From Euglena gracilis (lineage: Eukaryota > Euglenida > Euglenophyceae > Euglenales), in the NCBI GenBank assembly GCA_039621445.1, contig CP154955.1, forward strand, positions 9,536,241 to 9,600,240: 64,000 nt of DNA. The letters are read 5' to 3'. A program made the translations under genes and the position numbers. Shown piece by piece: positions 1-11,281 of this stretch. Below the pieces are notes generated by a model. That model saw only the letters and a program-made list of their open reading frames with translations. It was not told the origin of the DNA and did no database searches. Positions within the stretch are counted from its first letter, which is position 1. Each line of letters starts with the position of its first letter.

Positions 1-132
1 TAGTCATAGGAGGTCATATGTTCGTGGATTTTCGGGTAAGGGTCATATTTTGAATGGCCTTATTTGCAAAAATAGACTTAAGGAAACGTCTTTGCGCAAA
101 AGGCACAATACACCAGTCAATGTGCAACACAC

Positions 133-3100
133 CAGCCCCAAAATCTAGGTAGCCCGAGAAGGAGTTGTATCGATCAATGTCGAAGCCGGACAAGATGTTC
201 AGCCCGCTGATGAAGCCATAGATGGCTGGAAGAGACGAGGTTGGGCAACAAAGTCGAGGGGTTGGGGATGCACATTGGGAACTTTGAGCGACGGAGTTCG
301 ATCGAGCACCCCACCAAACACACCCAGCAGCTCTGCCATTACGACGGGGGCCATGCCTCGGAACATGGCAGAGGGGGCGAGGTTCACCAGGCTGTGGGGG
401 AGGGAAGAGGGAACTCAGCAGGATCCACTTTAAGCAAACAAGTCAGACCTTAAAAAAAAAAACATTCTTCCTGTTCTCACAGAAACAAAAAACGCCTCCA
501 TCCGACATCCCACAGCGTCCATTTCTTTAATCACAAACTTATTTTCAAAAAGTAATTGGTCCCCGCCAACACGTGACCAAAGTGGGGGAAAAAGTCTGGG
601 CGGACACTCTTAGGCGGCCGAATTCGCACTTAAGCTTTTTTCCTTTGGATGCGCGCAATTGCGCAAATGTACCATTTTTTTGTAACCCCTGGGACCCTGT
701 ACCCTGACACCCAGAACACGATTTAAGAACCGTTACACCCATCTATTGGAGGGGATTAACTCCCAGTGGTCTGGTGTGCATGCTGCTTACCAGGTGACGT
801 TAATAGGGCTGGGGGTGAGACTGGTGCTGTTGTACATCAAACGGGAGAGAGGCACCCACCCCTTGTGACGACACTTGGAAACGGTGCTGACGTGCTGCCT
901 GAACTGGCTGTGACACTGCCGCCACCGGTGAGAACACACGGGGCCTCATTAGATCACACCACCACAGACACACAGACTACGTGAGGCAGCCGTCACGCAA
1001 TTGATGTGTGTTTATGCGCGCAATTGCGCAAATAAAAACAATTGTGTTTATGGGCGCATTTGCGCAAATAAAACACAAACCGATGATGTTAAAATGACGT
1101 GTTGGTGGGCGCAAATGCGCGCACCAACACATTTGGTGGTGTGCGCATTTGCGCAAATGCGCGCACCACCATAGTTATGTTTATTTGCGCATATGCGCCC
1201 ACCGACATGTACTTTTACTTTCTATGTTAAAAGACACCAACGAGGACCATGACCCTACGAGGTTTAAAACGTGATGGGCGTGTTGGTGCGCGAAATTGCG
1301 CAAATAAACACAATTACGTTTGTGCGCGCATTTGCGCAAATGCGCAAATAAACATTTTATACACCGCTTCAAAATAATGTGTTTGTAGGAGCCTTAGAGC
1401 ACACAAACAAAGTTGTGTTTACTTGCGCAAATGCGCGCACCAACACACATGAGTTGTGCGATACCATCTCCTCCTCCGTGACAGCTGGCGAACGCAACTC
1501 CTCACGCCAACCAATGGTTTGCGCCACAATTACATGCTGATGAAATTTGTGGTGAGAGGTAGTGTGGAGTGTTTACTGGAACACGGCATGTGACTGGCCA
1601 AAATTTGCCTGTCTTACGTGTGTACATTTGCACTGCTGTTACCAGGCCCACACGACCTGTTGTTTTGGCGTCATCCGTTTGGCAGTTAAACGTAATGAAT
1701 TGATGACATGCAAACGACCGGTGACTGTTCGACACCTTTTCTGCAACAGGACTGCGTTGCAAGAAGACAAAATTTGGCACCTGAAATACCCGGGACGTGT
1801 CGGGCCGGAGTCCGTTTTACGGTTTTTTTTGCCATTTTTCCCTTGAAAAACGTAAAAAACACCGGTTTTTGTGCATAATTTGGGGGGAGTGGGTCCCACC
1901 GCTTTGATGCACCCAATCCAGTGGTAAAGCTTCAACACTTCCTTGCATCCAAAGTGACGGGTGTTTGAGGGCCATCTCTCTCCGGCTGCTGGTTGCCATG
2001 CACTGGCACCACGTCATACCCCCAGTCTTACACCCTGGTTGCGGGGTATAACGTGGCCGCTGTGGTGGGTGTCGTTGCACCGGGGAAGTGGATGCTGACC
2101 TGTTGGGTGCTGAAGCATCAGCAGCTGATGGGGCTTTAACAGCGGAGCCCAGGCCGCGGGCCAGTGGCAGGGCCCTTGGGACCCAAAAATTGGTGCCGGT
2201 GGAGGTGTACCGTTACATGGTGGCTATGCACGCACCTTCTGGAGATCCTATGTCTCCATCTTTTTGTGGGACCTGTCAATGGTCAACAAACGGCACAATA
2301 ACACCATATACCGGAGGAGACGGTGTGGTCATTTGCTTTCAACCAATTCAGAAGCCACTAAGGGTAGTTGCAGGAGAGGCAAATGCAATAGTTTTCTACT
2401 CCTCCATTAGTTGTTTATTTGCGCATTTGCGCGCATCACGTTGTTTGTGGGCGCAAATGCGCAAATAAACATAGTAAATTGTGCAGTTTCTGCATACAGT
2501 TTATTTGCGCATTTGCGCCCACAAACAACGTGATGCGCGCAAATGCGCAAATAAACCACATCTGCTGTTAGTGTTTGACGGTTGTGTCTCCGTCACACCG
2601 TTCTTATTTGTGTTTATGGGCGCAAATGCGCGCACCAACACAATTATGTTGGTGCGCGCATTTGCGCAAATGTGCGCATAAAACATAATTTTTGTTGGTG
2701 CGCGCATTTGCGCCCATAAGCTTGCGCCGTTGACAAACAGTGTGACAAGCTCACCAACTGGATGGCCCGTCAGTCCGTACCGTCAGGGCCTCTATGTCAC
2801 GCAGTTTTTCAACAGCGTCAGTTCATGGGTGCCAAAGCCCAATCCCTGAAGGACAAAATTGTGTTGATGCGCGCAATTGCGCGCATCAACATAAACATGT
2901 TGGTGCGCGCATTTGCGCGCATAAACACAATTTTGTCCTTCCATTGCTGGGCTTCTCCTGCAGGGTCCTTTGCCACACAACTGGTTCTGCGCATCCCGGG
3001 TACAAGCCGGGTGGGAGACACCCGTTCCCCTTTATTCCTTTCATTCCCTGCGGACCCCGTTTCTTCCCCTCTGCGCATCCCTTGCCTAACACCCCGTACT

Positions 3101-4220
3101 TACCTTCCTTCCCCTGTGTCCTTCCCGCCGGCTTGGTCACACCGCACCCACACCCCCCGGCACCTCCTCCCCGCACTTTAACAAACAGCCCAAAAACACC
3201 ACACCAAGGCGCCGCAAGCAAAGCAGTCTGGCAAACACCCAGGACGCACACCGCCGGCAGCTCGGACACACCCGGTGACACAGCCGAAAGGAGCAACAGG
3301 GGCAGTAAAGGTCCCGTTCCTAAGGTGCTTTTTTGCGTTTTTTTCCCTTTGGGCCGGCAAGGTCCCGGGGGTTTCGACGTACAAAGTCCATTTTGGTACA
3401 CTCCAAAAACACCATTTTTCGCCAAAGTCCCGGGGGTCTCCCAGCCAAAAACAGAATTTTGCTCATTTTTTGTGCTCTCTTGTTCACGTGTTTTCAAACC
3501 CCCCTGACCTTCACAGCCGAAACAAAGCAGAATCAAAAAAATCGTAAATGGGCGCAAGTGCGCAAATCAAACGAAAAAAGCTTAAGTGCGAATTAGGCCG
3601 CCTAAGACACTGTTTGTGCGTGTTCGACGGAGCAGCCCCCCCTGGTCATTCAAAAGAGTCATGAATCCTGAATGGAATAATTCCAATTCCGCTTTTATTC
3701 AGGAAGGTTTTAAATCGAAATCTGGTTTCTTTCTGCTGTTTTTTTTCACGTTGCAGTTCAGAGACACGGTTCTTGCAGCACCGTTCAAATTGGCGAAGTC
3801 TCGAGGACGTGACACAACCCAGGCATCTAGGGTAGCCATGGGCAGAGTCTGGGGTCTGTGCACGCATGTGTGTGCACATGCATGTGTGCATGGCATGCAC
3901 TCATTCAATCACCATAATATTTCGTCTATCGCATCAATCCCATACACCCATGTCATGGTTTTCGGAGTTCAAATTTCCTAATGCGGTACACTTCTGAACA
4001 TGACGCTCACACCTCACCACGCCGAGCGCAGCCTTTGCCATGCCGTACCCCGCACCGAGGGCCGCGAACATCATCGACAGCACGGTGCCCAGGCTGCCCA
4101 TCAGGGCGGCCCACGATGCGTCCTTCATAAGATGCCGGCGCCGGAGGGCGGCGGCGGCGGCGGCTACAACTTCCGCCTCCACGGCAGCGAGGGCTGGCTT
4201 CCCCGAAGGGTTCGGGGGTG
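133..4220 (-). CDS. V-type ATPase membrane proteolipid subunit (c family), 3' end off the window
   Basis: Proteolipid of the V0 rotor that carries protons across endomembranes. Three exons are visible: 4013-4220, 324-391 and 133-225. Phases agree (out 2, then out 1), with donors AG|GTGTGAG and GG|GTGTGTTTG. The first exon contains MGSLGTVLSMMFAALGAGYG, the classic first hairpin. The second contains PVVMAELL and the third AIYGFISGLNIL then GYLDFGA. The spacing from GAGYG to PVVMA (29 residues) matches subunit c. A Glu sits in PVVMAELLAIYG, where subunit c normally has Gly and where c'' has its Glu. The first exon has an acceptor at 4221 and encodes an Ala-rich stretch ahead of MKDASW (Met at 4128), so either an N-terminal extension or an upstream exon exists. 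The 3.6-kb intron between 392 and 4012 contains the 608-3607 element. The last transmembrane helix lies beyond position 1. Family assignment is firm; c versus c'' is not. Confidence 0.85.
1010..1460. repeat. Left cluster of GCGCAAATGCGC palindromes
   Basis: The palindromic core TGCGCAAATGCGC and variants (GCGCAATTGCGC, GCGCATATGCGC) occur about ten times, often followed by ACCAACAC or ATAAACAC. Neighbouring copies are in opposite orientation and could fold on each other. Reading frames through here only translate the repeat. Confidence 0.8.
2413..2556. repeat. Perfect 58-bp inverted repeat, 28-bp spacer
   Basis: Arms 2413-2470 and 2499-2556 are exact reverse complements by eye. Each arm is itself nearly palindromic, with GCGCAAATGCGC at both ends. 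The pair belongs to the right-hand palindrome cluster of the 608-3607 element. Confidence 0.9.
2848..2941. repeat. 43-bp inverted repeat with 8-bp loop
   Basis: Arms 2848-2890 and 2899-2941 match at 40 of 43 positions, around the loop ATAAACAT. The outer part reads GAAGGACAAAATTGTGTT, the inner part is built of GCGC palindromes. Another subterminal hairpin of the 608-3607 element. Confidence 0.85.
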
Positions 4221-4249
4221 CTGCAGAGATGGCGAAAAAGCGGGGGGGT

Positions 4250-4250
4250 G

Positions 4251-4287
<37 letters not shown>

Positions 4288-4291
4288 CACG
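4250..4291. repeat. (TG)n then (CG)n microsatellite
   Basis: About fifteen TG dinucleotides run directly into GCGCGCGCACGTG. Just upstream (minus sense) of the first visible V-ATPase exon. Confidence 0.9.
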
Positions 4292-4765
4292 TGTTAAAAA
4301 CCCCCCTCCCCAAATAACCTGGCGGGGCCCTTGCTCCTGGCAGTGGACGAATAAGTTGGTGGGGGGAGGGGCAAAAAAAAGATGGTTCCAGTAACTTGGC
4401 ACCCCCCTTTTTAAGGCAAAGTTCCTTTACGACGCTGAAAAAGGACCCAAATAACCTGGCAGGGGGGCAGGGCCAAAAGTTGGTTCCAATAACCTTGCGC
4501 CCCACCAGGTTACCAACCCCCCCTCCCCTATTTGTCCCCAGCCCAGGTGGCCAATTAGGGGGGGGGGGTTACTCATTTCAAGGGAAAATGTCTTTATTCG
4601 GGTTTTTGGGGGGGTTCGCGACTGTAAAGGACGGGGTCCAGGTGGCCAATTAGGGGGGGGTTAGGGGTAACCCCCCCCCCTAATTGTCCCCCCCCCTAAT
4701 TGGCCAGAAGGGGGGTCCGGGCCGCCCGGAGGGCGGCCAAATAGAGGGGGGGGGGTTGGTATTTG
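4290..4765. repeat. C-tract repeats with words AATAACCTGGC and TAATTGG
   Basis: Runs of 6-11 C or G are separated by short repeated words: AATAACCTGGC at 4310-4510, then TAATTGTCC and TAATTGGCC at 4545-4760. The second half (around 4545-4750, with GGCCGCCCGGAGGGCGGCC) recurs in inverted orientation at 55755-56000. No coding signal. Confidence 0.6.
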
Positions 4766-4897
4766 GGGGGGGTATGTGTGTATGTGTGTGACAAAAAAAA
4801 TCAAAAAAAGGGTTTTGTAAATTTAGGAAAATCATGGTTGCAAGAATTTGCCAACTGCTCAGCTTCAAATCCAATTACAAAGTATCCAATATAAATT

Positions 4898-5135
4898 AAA
4901 CCCCCCTCCCAAATAACACCCCCCCCCAAATAACACACCCCCCTCCCAAGTAACACCCCCCCCTCGGGGGCCGATTTCGAGCGCCCAAATAACACACCCC
5001 CCCTGTTTTCCTTTGGTTTTCCATGTAAAAATAACACACACACACCCAAATAACACACCCCCCCGTGGGGCCCCAGTTCGGGTGCCCAAATAACACACCG
5101 GGGGGAGGGGGTGTTATTTGGGGGGGGGGGTTAGT
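4898..5135. repeat. C-tract repeat with word AAATAACAC
   Basis: C runs alternate with AAATAACAC, ending in the inverse GTGTTATTTGGGG. A diverged direct copy lies at 14985-15190; both contain TTTTCCTTTGGTTTTCCATG and GCCCCAGTTCGGGTGCCC. Probably a small TIR element present twice. Confidence 0.65.
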
Positions 5136-5192
5136 CATAACTTAGCGACGCTTGCGCTGTGTCTGGTGACTTTTTGTTTCTCCTCCGTCCAG

Positions 5193-5300
5193 AGTGTTCA
5201 GAGTGTTCTACAATTGTCCATCTCCAGAATGGTCACATGGGAGAACAACAGAGCCCATCTGTGGCGAATTACAACGTTCAAATGCATCCCTTGCAGCGCT
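5193..5300 (+). CDS. Candidate internal exon, unknown protein
   Basis: A good polypyrimidine tract and acceptor (TCCTCCGTCCAG) is followed by an open frame with protein-like composition, reading NGHMGEQQSPSVANYNVQMH. The 3' boundary is unclear, with GTTCAA and GTCAAAG both possible. No family recognised. It could be an early exon of a + strand gene further right, or a chance frame. Confidence 0.3.
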
Positions 5301-5599
5301 GTCAAAGCCGATTTTGGGCACTCTTTGGGACGAAATTTTCTCAAAAAAAAAATTGGTGCCAAGCCCAAAACGCTGGATAATTTTGAGTTTTTGGGAGGCT
5401 CCTTGGACCCCCTCCCCCTGTGGCCCCCCTTGACAGGTGGGGGGTCAAAGAGGGAGGAGACACACCCCACCGCAAGCCATGAGACCCTCCTTTTATCAAA
5501 CTCTGCCCTCACTGGCTTGGTGAACCAAGCAAAGCCCCAACCAAAGGTTGGGGACTCATGGGGGGATAGCTTTGGACAAAATACATCAAAATAGCCATT

Positions 5600-7200
5600 T
5601 TCATGACAATGGTTTCCTGGCGAGGAATGCCCATGAAAAGCTGCCACGCTCATTTTTGTATCCAGGGAAACAGTCAGCTGGTTGTCCTTTGTCGGGGGGG
5701 GGGGGACAGGTGTTATGATGTGCCTGCCTATCCCTGAAAACGCAGGGTTAGCCATAATGCAGCCGGGCTGCTTGAAGAGGTCACCATCATCAGTGCAGCT
5801 TCCTTCTGTTGGCCCGTAAGGCAAGCATCAGACCACACAATGTGGGGTTTGATGCGTGCCTTTTTGGAGTGTTGTTAACGTCGCTCAGACCTCGTATCAC
5901 CATTCTTGGGTTATATGGTTAGAAAGAAATACAGGGAAACGTGGTAATTTGTGAACAAAACGACACTTGATGCCATTCCTGAAAGATCGGAATGCTGCAA
6001 CTCTGGTGCAAATACCGGCTTTAAATTTTGAAACAAAATGTCCAAAACCTCCAAATGATGACCCCCCCCCCTGAGGACCAGCTTTGACCCAAACAAAATA
6101 ACACCCACTGCACTGCAGTGAGCCAAAGATAACACAGAAAAGAAATCGCAGAAGCATTGAGAAACTCACAAAATTCGATAAAATTGGAAAAACATAAAAT
6201 CAAAAAAGAGCATCCAATGTGCAAAAAAATACAAAAAGCCCCGAGGATTTGTGAAACGCTTTTGGGGTCAATATTTGACCCAAAAATTATTTTTATGCGG
6301 TCCGTATTTTTCCTCCTTAGATAAATGCCCAATTTTGTCACAAAAAAAGAATGAAAACAAATTATTTACAAAATGTGTTCTGAAATATCTGGTTGTGCGG
6401 TCAGCATCCCCCCCCCCCGATAAATATGAAAATCAGTGGGAAGTTTTGAGTTTCTAGGCATAGACAAGGAAGGGGAAGAGAGCAAACATGAGCCCAATTT
6501 ATCTCAGAAATCTTGCTGAAAATAGTCATTTTCGAGTCAATATTTGACCTTCTAAAACAGCCTCGTTGGATTTCTGGATTTGTCAACGTTGTGATAAAGC
6601 TGAGATGCAACAAAATTGAAGCTCGAAAATTGTGAATTTTTCAAAAAAAAGGGACAGTCTGAAGGGCGAACAAACTTCTTCCCAAAACCCTTCCCAAACC
6701 AAGGTCGACGTAGGACCGCTCTCGCAACTTTTGAGGGCATCTGAAAAACTGTAGCCCAAAACCCCAGAATTTTTCAGAAAAGGTCAAAAAATGATGCAAA
6801 ACGGGCGGATGTTGTGGCTCAAGCCATTTTTAATAAATTTCCAACACTTCGTGCCGTAGATTTTCTCCTTGATACATGCCCAAACTCCCGAACACTTGAC
6901 CTGCCACAGGGGGAGATTGGAGCTCGTCCACATAATCCCCCTCAAAATAACACCCCCCAAAATAATATGCCCCCGCCCAAATCCCCCCGGCCAGAGATTT
7001 TGGCTGCACAAATAATACCCCCCCCCCCTGCCACACCACAGAGAGGGAAATCAAGCAGGGCAGGAAATTCTCAAATTTCTGTCCAAAAGGATCCATCATA
7101 CTTTGTAAAAAAAAAAATGTCTGACGCCAAGCATCAATCTAAAATAACGTGAGTCTGGGACAGGGGGCATATTATTTGGGCAGCTTTTTCGAAGTGGACG
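5600..7200. other. No gene recognised; A/T-rich with a C-tract patch
   Basis: The stretch holds poly-A and poly-T runs and short frames with no convincing splice-bounded coding composition. Around 6940-7030 a C-tract patch repeats the word AAATAATA (in CAAAATAATATGCCCCC and CAAATAATACCCCC), like the TIR elements elsewhere. Confidence 0.5.
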
Positions 7201-7226
7201 GGTTGGATTGAACCCCTTTACAGCAG

Positions 7227-7735
7227 GGAAACTAAATAGTGGGACACCTGAGAATTTTTGTGGGTCACACCCAACCCCCAGCTCCAAAGCCTCTGCCAGC
7301 CCATGGGATGTGGTGATGGTATGTGCACACTGGCATGGCCCTGTCCCACACAGGGCCTCTTTTTGCCCAAATTGGTCGGGATGTCGAGGCCATCGCCCCA
7401 CCAGCCCACGTTGACAGGGGTTGCCAACTTGCATTGTTCAAAGTTGGAGTCCAATGCCACTCACTGCAGTGTGAGCCGCCTCGTCCCCTTACCTGAGGCT
7501 GGGTTTGCTTCGCAGTCCAAAAAGGGTCAGAAAATGGAAAACACCTGCTTGCATAGGGTTGGCCTGAATGAATTTTGCACAGTGTGCTGCAGCAGAGCTG
7601 GCTGGGGGACTGCTGCGTGGGGCAGGATGCCAAATTTGCACACACCATCACCACATCCCATGGGTTGGCAGAGGCTTTGGAGCTGGGGGTTGGGTATGAC
7701 AAAATTCTCAGGTGTCCCACTATTTAGTTTCCCTA
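7227..7735. repeat. Long inverted repeat, arms about 107 bp
   Basis: Left arm 7227-7334 and right arm 7628-7735 are near-perfect reverse complements. Each carries ACTAAATAGTGGGACACCTG and a G/C-rich part with CCAAAGCCTCTGCCA. The roughly 290-bp loop has no known domain. Either a TIR element with long ends or two inverted copies of one repeat. Confidence 0.75.
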
Positions 7736-7764
7736 TTGTAAATATTTTCTCGCAGGGTATATTA

Positions 7765-8095
7765 TTTGGCACCTGATGTCAAAAATGAGTAAATTTCGGA
7801 GTTCGCGTAAAAATGCGCCCTTATGGGTCTTTTTGAGTTGTTTCTTTTGAGTAAGGAGGCACAAACCTGGTGTGCTTGGCTTCTTTGCCAACATCGTTGA
7901 GCGTGGCTGTGGAACAAATGCATATGCATGTGCAAACTAACACAAACGAAAATACACCCAAATTTTGTTTTGCAAGAAATGGGGTGGGTTACGCATCCTT
8001 GAGGCTTTGGGTTACCAAAGAGGACGATATGACAAATAACACAAATAATCATTCCACCAGGGTGTTTCTCAAAGATTCCCCAGGGAGGGTCCAGC
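7765..8095. other. No gene recognised
   Basis: Short frames exist on both strands but none has convincing exon borders or a recognisable motif. Confidence 0.4.
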
Positions 8096-8097
8096 CC

Positions 8098-8402
8098 ATA
8101 CCATTGCTTAGCGACCCCCGGGGGGGGGGTCACTTTTCACTCTGAAAAAACCAGCCAGTCACTTTTTCTGAAAAAACCAGTCAGTCACTTTACCCCCCCC
8201 CCGGGGGGATCGGCCACTCTTCAGGAGGCAATGAAAATTTGCAAAAAAAATCTCAAAAAATCCAAAAATTTTCCGGCGCCTTCGGTGCCAGGCCAGCCAC
8301 TTTTCATTTTAGGGCCTACCCCACCCCCGGGGGGGGGTCTTGGCCAAAAAAAACCAGTCAGTCACTCTGAAAAACCAGTCAGTCACCCCCCCCCCCGGGG
8401 GG
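8098..8402. repeat. Dispersed repeat with word CCAGTCAGTCAC
   Basis: CCAGTCAGTCAC recurs four to five times among C/G runs, around a core with GGCGCCTTCGGTGCCAGGCC. An inverted relative lies at 47990-48360, sharing the junction CATTGCTTAGCGACCCCC, and a fragment at 39355-39432. Non-coding. Confidence 0.7.
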
Positions 8403-9818
8403 AGACGAAGACTGTGCAATTAAAGATAACGTTCAAGGGGAATGATGGGAACCAGCCAACGAGCATGGTGAGGAGACCAGAAAAAACCACCCTAACGCAA
8501 TCACACGTTTGGCTCGATATCGGAGAGGAAATATGAGATTCCATGCCCCCCCCCCCTATGGTGTTCCCCCTGCCCCCCTCTCCCGACCCCTTTGCCTTTC
8601 GCCTCGCTTTGCCTAGAACCCTGTAGCTCCATTGGCCAGACCTGACCCCCCCGGATAGTGCATAACTTTTGTCCGGTCGACATAAAGCCACTTGACGTTT
8701 AACCTGTCCAGATACGATGGGGGGTATTGGTGGGGAACCAAGAAGCCAAGTGTCCCCGGTTTCCACATTTGGCTTTGAAATGGTTCAAATAGGGTGGTTT
8801 TTTAAGCCGGAAGGACGCACCCCCCAACGGGATTTGTCCAGCCCGCCATCCAACTGCCCTTTTCCAGCTTGTTTAATTATATTAGGTTAGAAATCACCCT
8901 CAGATTAGAAACCTCTCATCCACCCCAGGGGGTTCCCCACCCACCCACCCATCCTGGTGTGAGAAAATTTCAAAATTTAAAGCTCTTTAATCCTTTAAGG
9001 CAATTCTAAGGTTTTTCAAGGTTTTTCAAGTGCATTTTTAAGATTTTTTTAGGTTCTTTTTTTCGAGGGCAGTCCAAGGGCGTTCTTGGCATCAATGGGG
9101 AACCAAAATCAAAACAGTCGACGACTCCATTTTTCGAGCTTAGACAACGTTCCGGCGACGCCAGAAATCTTTTTTTTTTCACCCGGAGTTGGCTTGGTTT
9201 TGCTGAGATTTCGCGACCTCAATTTTGCTCATCTGGAAAAAGTTTCACTAGAATGATTTTCAAGTTATTTTTTTAAGCAATATAAAGGCATTTTGGCCAT
9301 TTTTTTTGAGGCTTTTTAAAAAAAATTCCAGTTTTTTTTTTAAAGTGCCTGAGAAACTGATGCCGGATTTCAGGCAAACACCAAGAAGGGCAGAACTAAG
9401 AAAAAAGCACAGATGTCACACACCTCAACATCTTCAAGGGATGTTGGAAACCAATGTCTCCAATCAACAAGTAAAGCTGAAGCCGCTGCAAGGAAAAGTG
9501 GAATGGCAAAAAATAGGGTGGCATAGATCGCCCCCAGCAAGCATTGCAAAGAGTGCCTTGCAGGTTTTTTCCGCCGCCAAAAGACCTTGTTTGCAAAAAA
9601 AAAGTGCTTTGGCAGGAGAAATGAAAGAAGAAGCCTACCCTCGATAAAGGGGCAAACAAATTGCCGTTTGTCTTCATGCTTTTTTTGGAGGTTCTGGTGA
9701 CCCCCAGACGATTTTCTAAATACCCAGGGTGCCTTGGGGAAATAATATTTTTCTTGATTGGCCAATTTGGGGGTCGTTCAAAATTGGCAGGGATGACCAC
9801 GAAGACTTTGGGGATCAG
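8403..9818. other. No gene recognised
   Basis: A and T runs dominate 8990-9370. The open frames at 9306-9821 occur on both strands at once and lack splice-bounded coding character. Confidence 0.4.
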
Positions 9819-10031
9819 CATACCCCCCCCCCTTTATTTGACCCCCCCCCTTAATTGAGCATTTGGGTCCGGGGGAAAAAAATTTTCATGCGCCGAAGGT
9901 GCCGAAAATTTTTTTGCCCTATTTCTAAAGGAATTTTTGACCCCCCCCCCTTATTTGACCCCCCCCCTTATTTGAGCATTTGGGGGGTCCTTTGGCCGGT
10001 GGGTGTGCTCAAATAAAGGGGGGGGGGTATG
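9819..10031. mobile_element. 213-bp C-tract TIR element, word TTATTTGA
   Basis: It starts CATACCCCCCCCCC then TTTATTTGA and ends with the exact inverse, TCAAATAAA, G-run, TATG. Internal copies of the word sit next to further C runs. The core has AAGGTGCCGAAAATTTTTTT. A relative in opposite orientation lies at 57915-58110. Too small to code. Confidence 0.75.
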
Positions 10032-10519
10032 TTCTCTCAAAGTGAGGAAGTTGCGTTCGGTCAACAACCCAACTGGCAACCCTGGGTCCAGAAAACACAC
10101 ACAAACCAGTCCAGTCCGCAAATCCAGTCCACAAACACCACAAAAACCCAGCAGCAGCCAAAAACCCCAATTGATGACCCAAATACAATGACACCCCAAA
10201 AAAACCTAGGTTGAACTGTGTTTATCCTTTCAGACCTATCAAAGCGAGGAGTTTTTTCTGAATGGTTTCTTGAATAAATGTCGATGTTCAACGGCAGTTT
10301 GTTTTGACATACCAAAAACTTTTGTCACTCATTTTTGCTCAAAAGACGAGTTTTTGACATCATCTGTTTTCAGCAAGGAACTGCACTGCGGCGTTTGGCC
10401 AAAGAAAGGGGGTGTTGGGGACGCGGGGGGGACGCGGGGGGGGACGCAAGGGGGGGGGACGCGGGGGCACCACCATCCTGGGTACCATAACCAGAGTTGG
10501 CGGCATGCTTGCAGTCAGT

Positions 10520-10985
10520 GCACCGCGGCGCTCCTGCCACGGCGCAAAATTATTTTTTCCGCGGTGGTCGCGGCGCACAGAAAGATTTTTGCCGCGGCTG
10601 TCGCGGCACGAGCAAAATTTATTGCCGCGGTGGTCGCGGCGCAAGGGGAAAAATTTTCCGCGGTGGTTGCGGTACAAAAAAATTTTCTGCCCGGAGCTCA
10701 AGAACGTATTGGCAGCAACACAACGCCCAACATTTTTTTGGTGGAAACAATTAGATTGATAGAAGGCGCTCACCCGGGCTTTGGCAAAACAAAGTGTTGC
10801 CAAGGTAGCACCAGTCCCACCCGTTGAATTTTTCCAAAAAAAGGGGGGTTCCGCGGCGGTCGCGGCGCACACACAAACCAGTGCCGCGGCATTCGCGGCG
10901 CACAGAAAAAAATTTGCCGCGGCGCTGCCGGTTACAAAATTTTTTTTCCGCGGTGGTCGCGGCACACGGAAACATTTTTTCCGGT
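10520..10985. repeat. GC-rich tandem repeat (CCGCGGTGGTCGCGGCGCA)
   Basis: Seven to eight imperfect units of about 45-50 bp, each CCGCGGTGGTCGCGGCGCA plus an A/T-rich spacer, form two blocks (10520-10690 and 10850-10985) around a unique middle. Long frames through it are translations of the repeat. Confidence 0.75.
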
Positions 10986-11000
10986 CGCACTAACTGCAAG

Positions 11001-11181
11001 TACCACCCCCCCCTCCTTATTGTCCCCCCCCCCTTATTGTCCCTGGGCCCCGGCCGACGGGGGTTTTTTTGGCCCGGCCAATGAAATTCCTTTGGTACCC
11101 CCTTATTGTCCCCCCCCCCTTATTGTCCGGTCGGGCCTCCCGGGGAGAGGTCGGTGGGACAATAAGGGGGGGGGGGTGGTA
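11001..11181. mobile_element. 181-bp C-tract TIR element, word TTATTGTC
   Basis: Left end TACCAC, C-run, TTATTGTCC; right end GGGACAATAAGG, G-run, GTGGTA, inverted over about 25 bp. Two more TTATTGTC words sit inside. Same plan as 9819-10031 with a different word. Confidence 0.75.
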
Positions 11182-11281
11182 TGGTTGGCGCTTTTTTTTA
11201 AAAAAAAGTTTTCTGTTTTTTAAAAAAAAAGTTTTCTGTTTTTTTATAAGAAAAATCGGGGTTCAATCGCGATTTTGGCTT

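Larger units (their letters stand above)
608..3607. mobile_element. 3.0-kb TIR element inside the V-ATPase intron
   Basis: The ends 608-648 and 3567-3607 are inverted copies matching at about 38 of 41 positions; both begin TCTTAGGCGGCC and include CGCACTTAAGCTTTTTT. The trinucleotide CAC flanks both ends, which may be a 3-bp target duplication. The interior has no convincing transposase. It carries two clusters of the palindrome TGCGCAAATGCGC (about 1010-1460 and 2400-2945). This looks like a non-autonomous DNA transposon with subterminal repeats. It fills most of an intron of the V-ATPase gene. Confidence 0.7.

Noticed and set aside
1181-2707. Open frames with FAHLRA, CAHKHN or ARTNTI motifs on both strands
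   Set aside because: They translate the GCGCAAATGCGC palindromes; the same peptide appears on opposite strands and in several frames.
4290-5140. Poly-C and poly-G runs dismissed as sequencing error
   Set aside because: Rejected as an explanation because whole modules around the runs recur at distant places with the same words; run lengths themselves remain uncertain.
5198-5824. 208-codon minus-strand frame
   Set aside because: No recognisable motif, and it opposes the better splice-bounded + candidate at 5193; both may be chance.
10360-10965. 201-codon minus frame and 185-codon + frame rich in RG
   Set aside because: Both translate the CCGCGGTGGTCGCGGCGCA tandem repeat.
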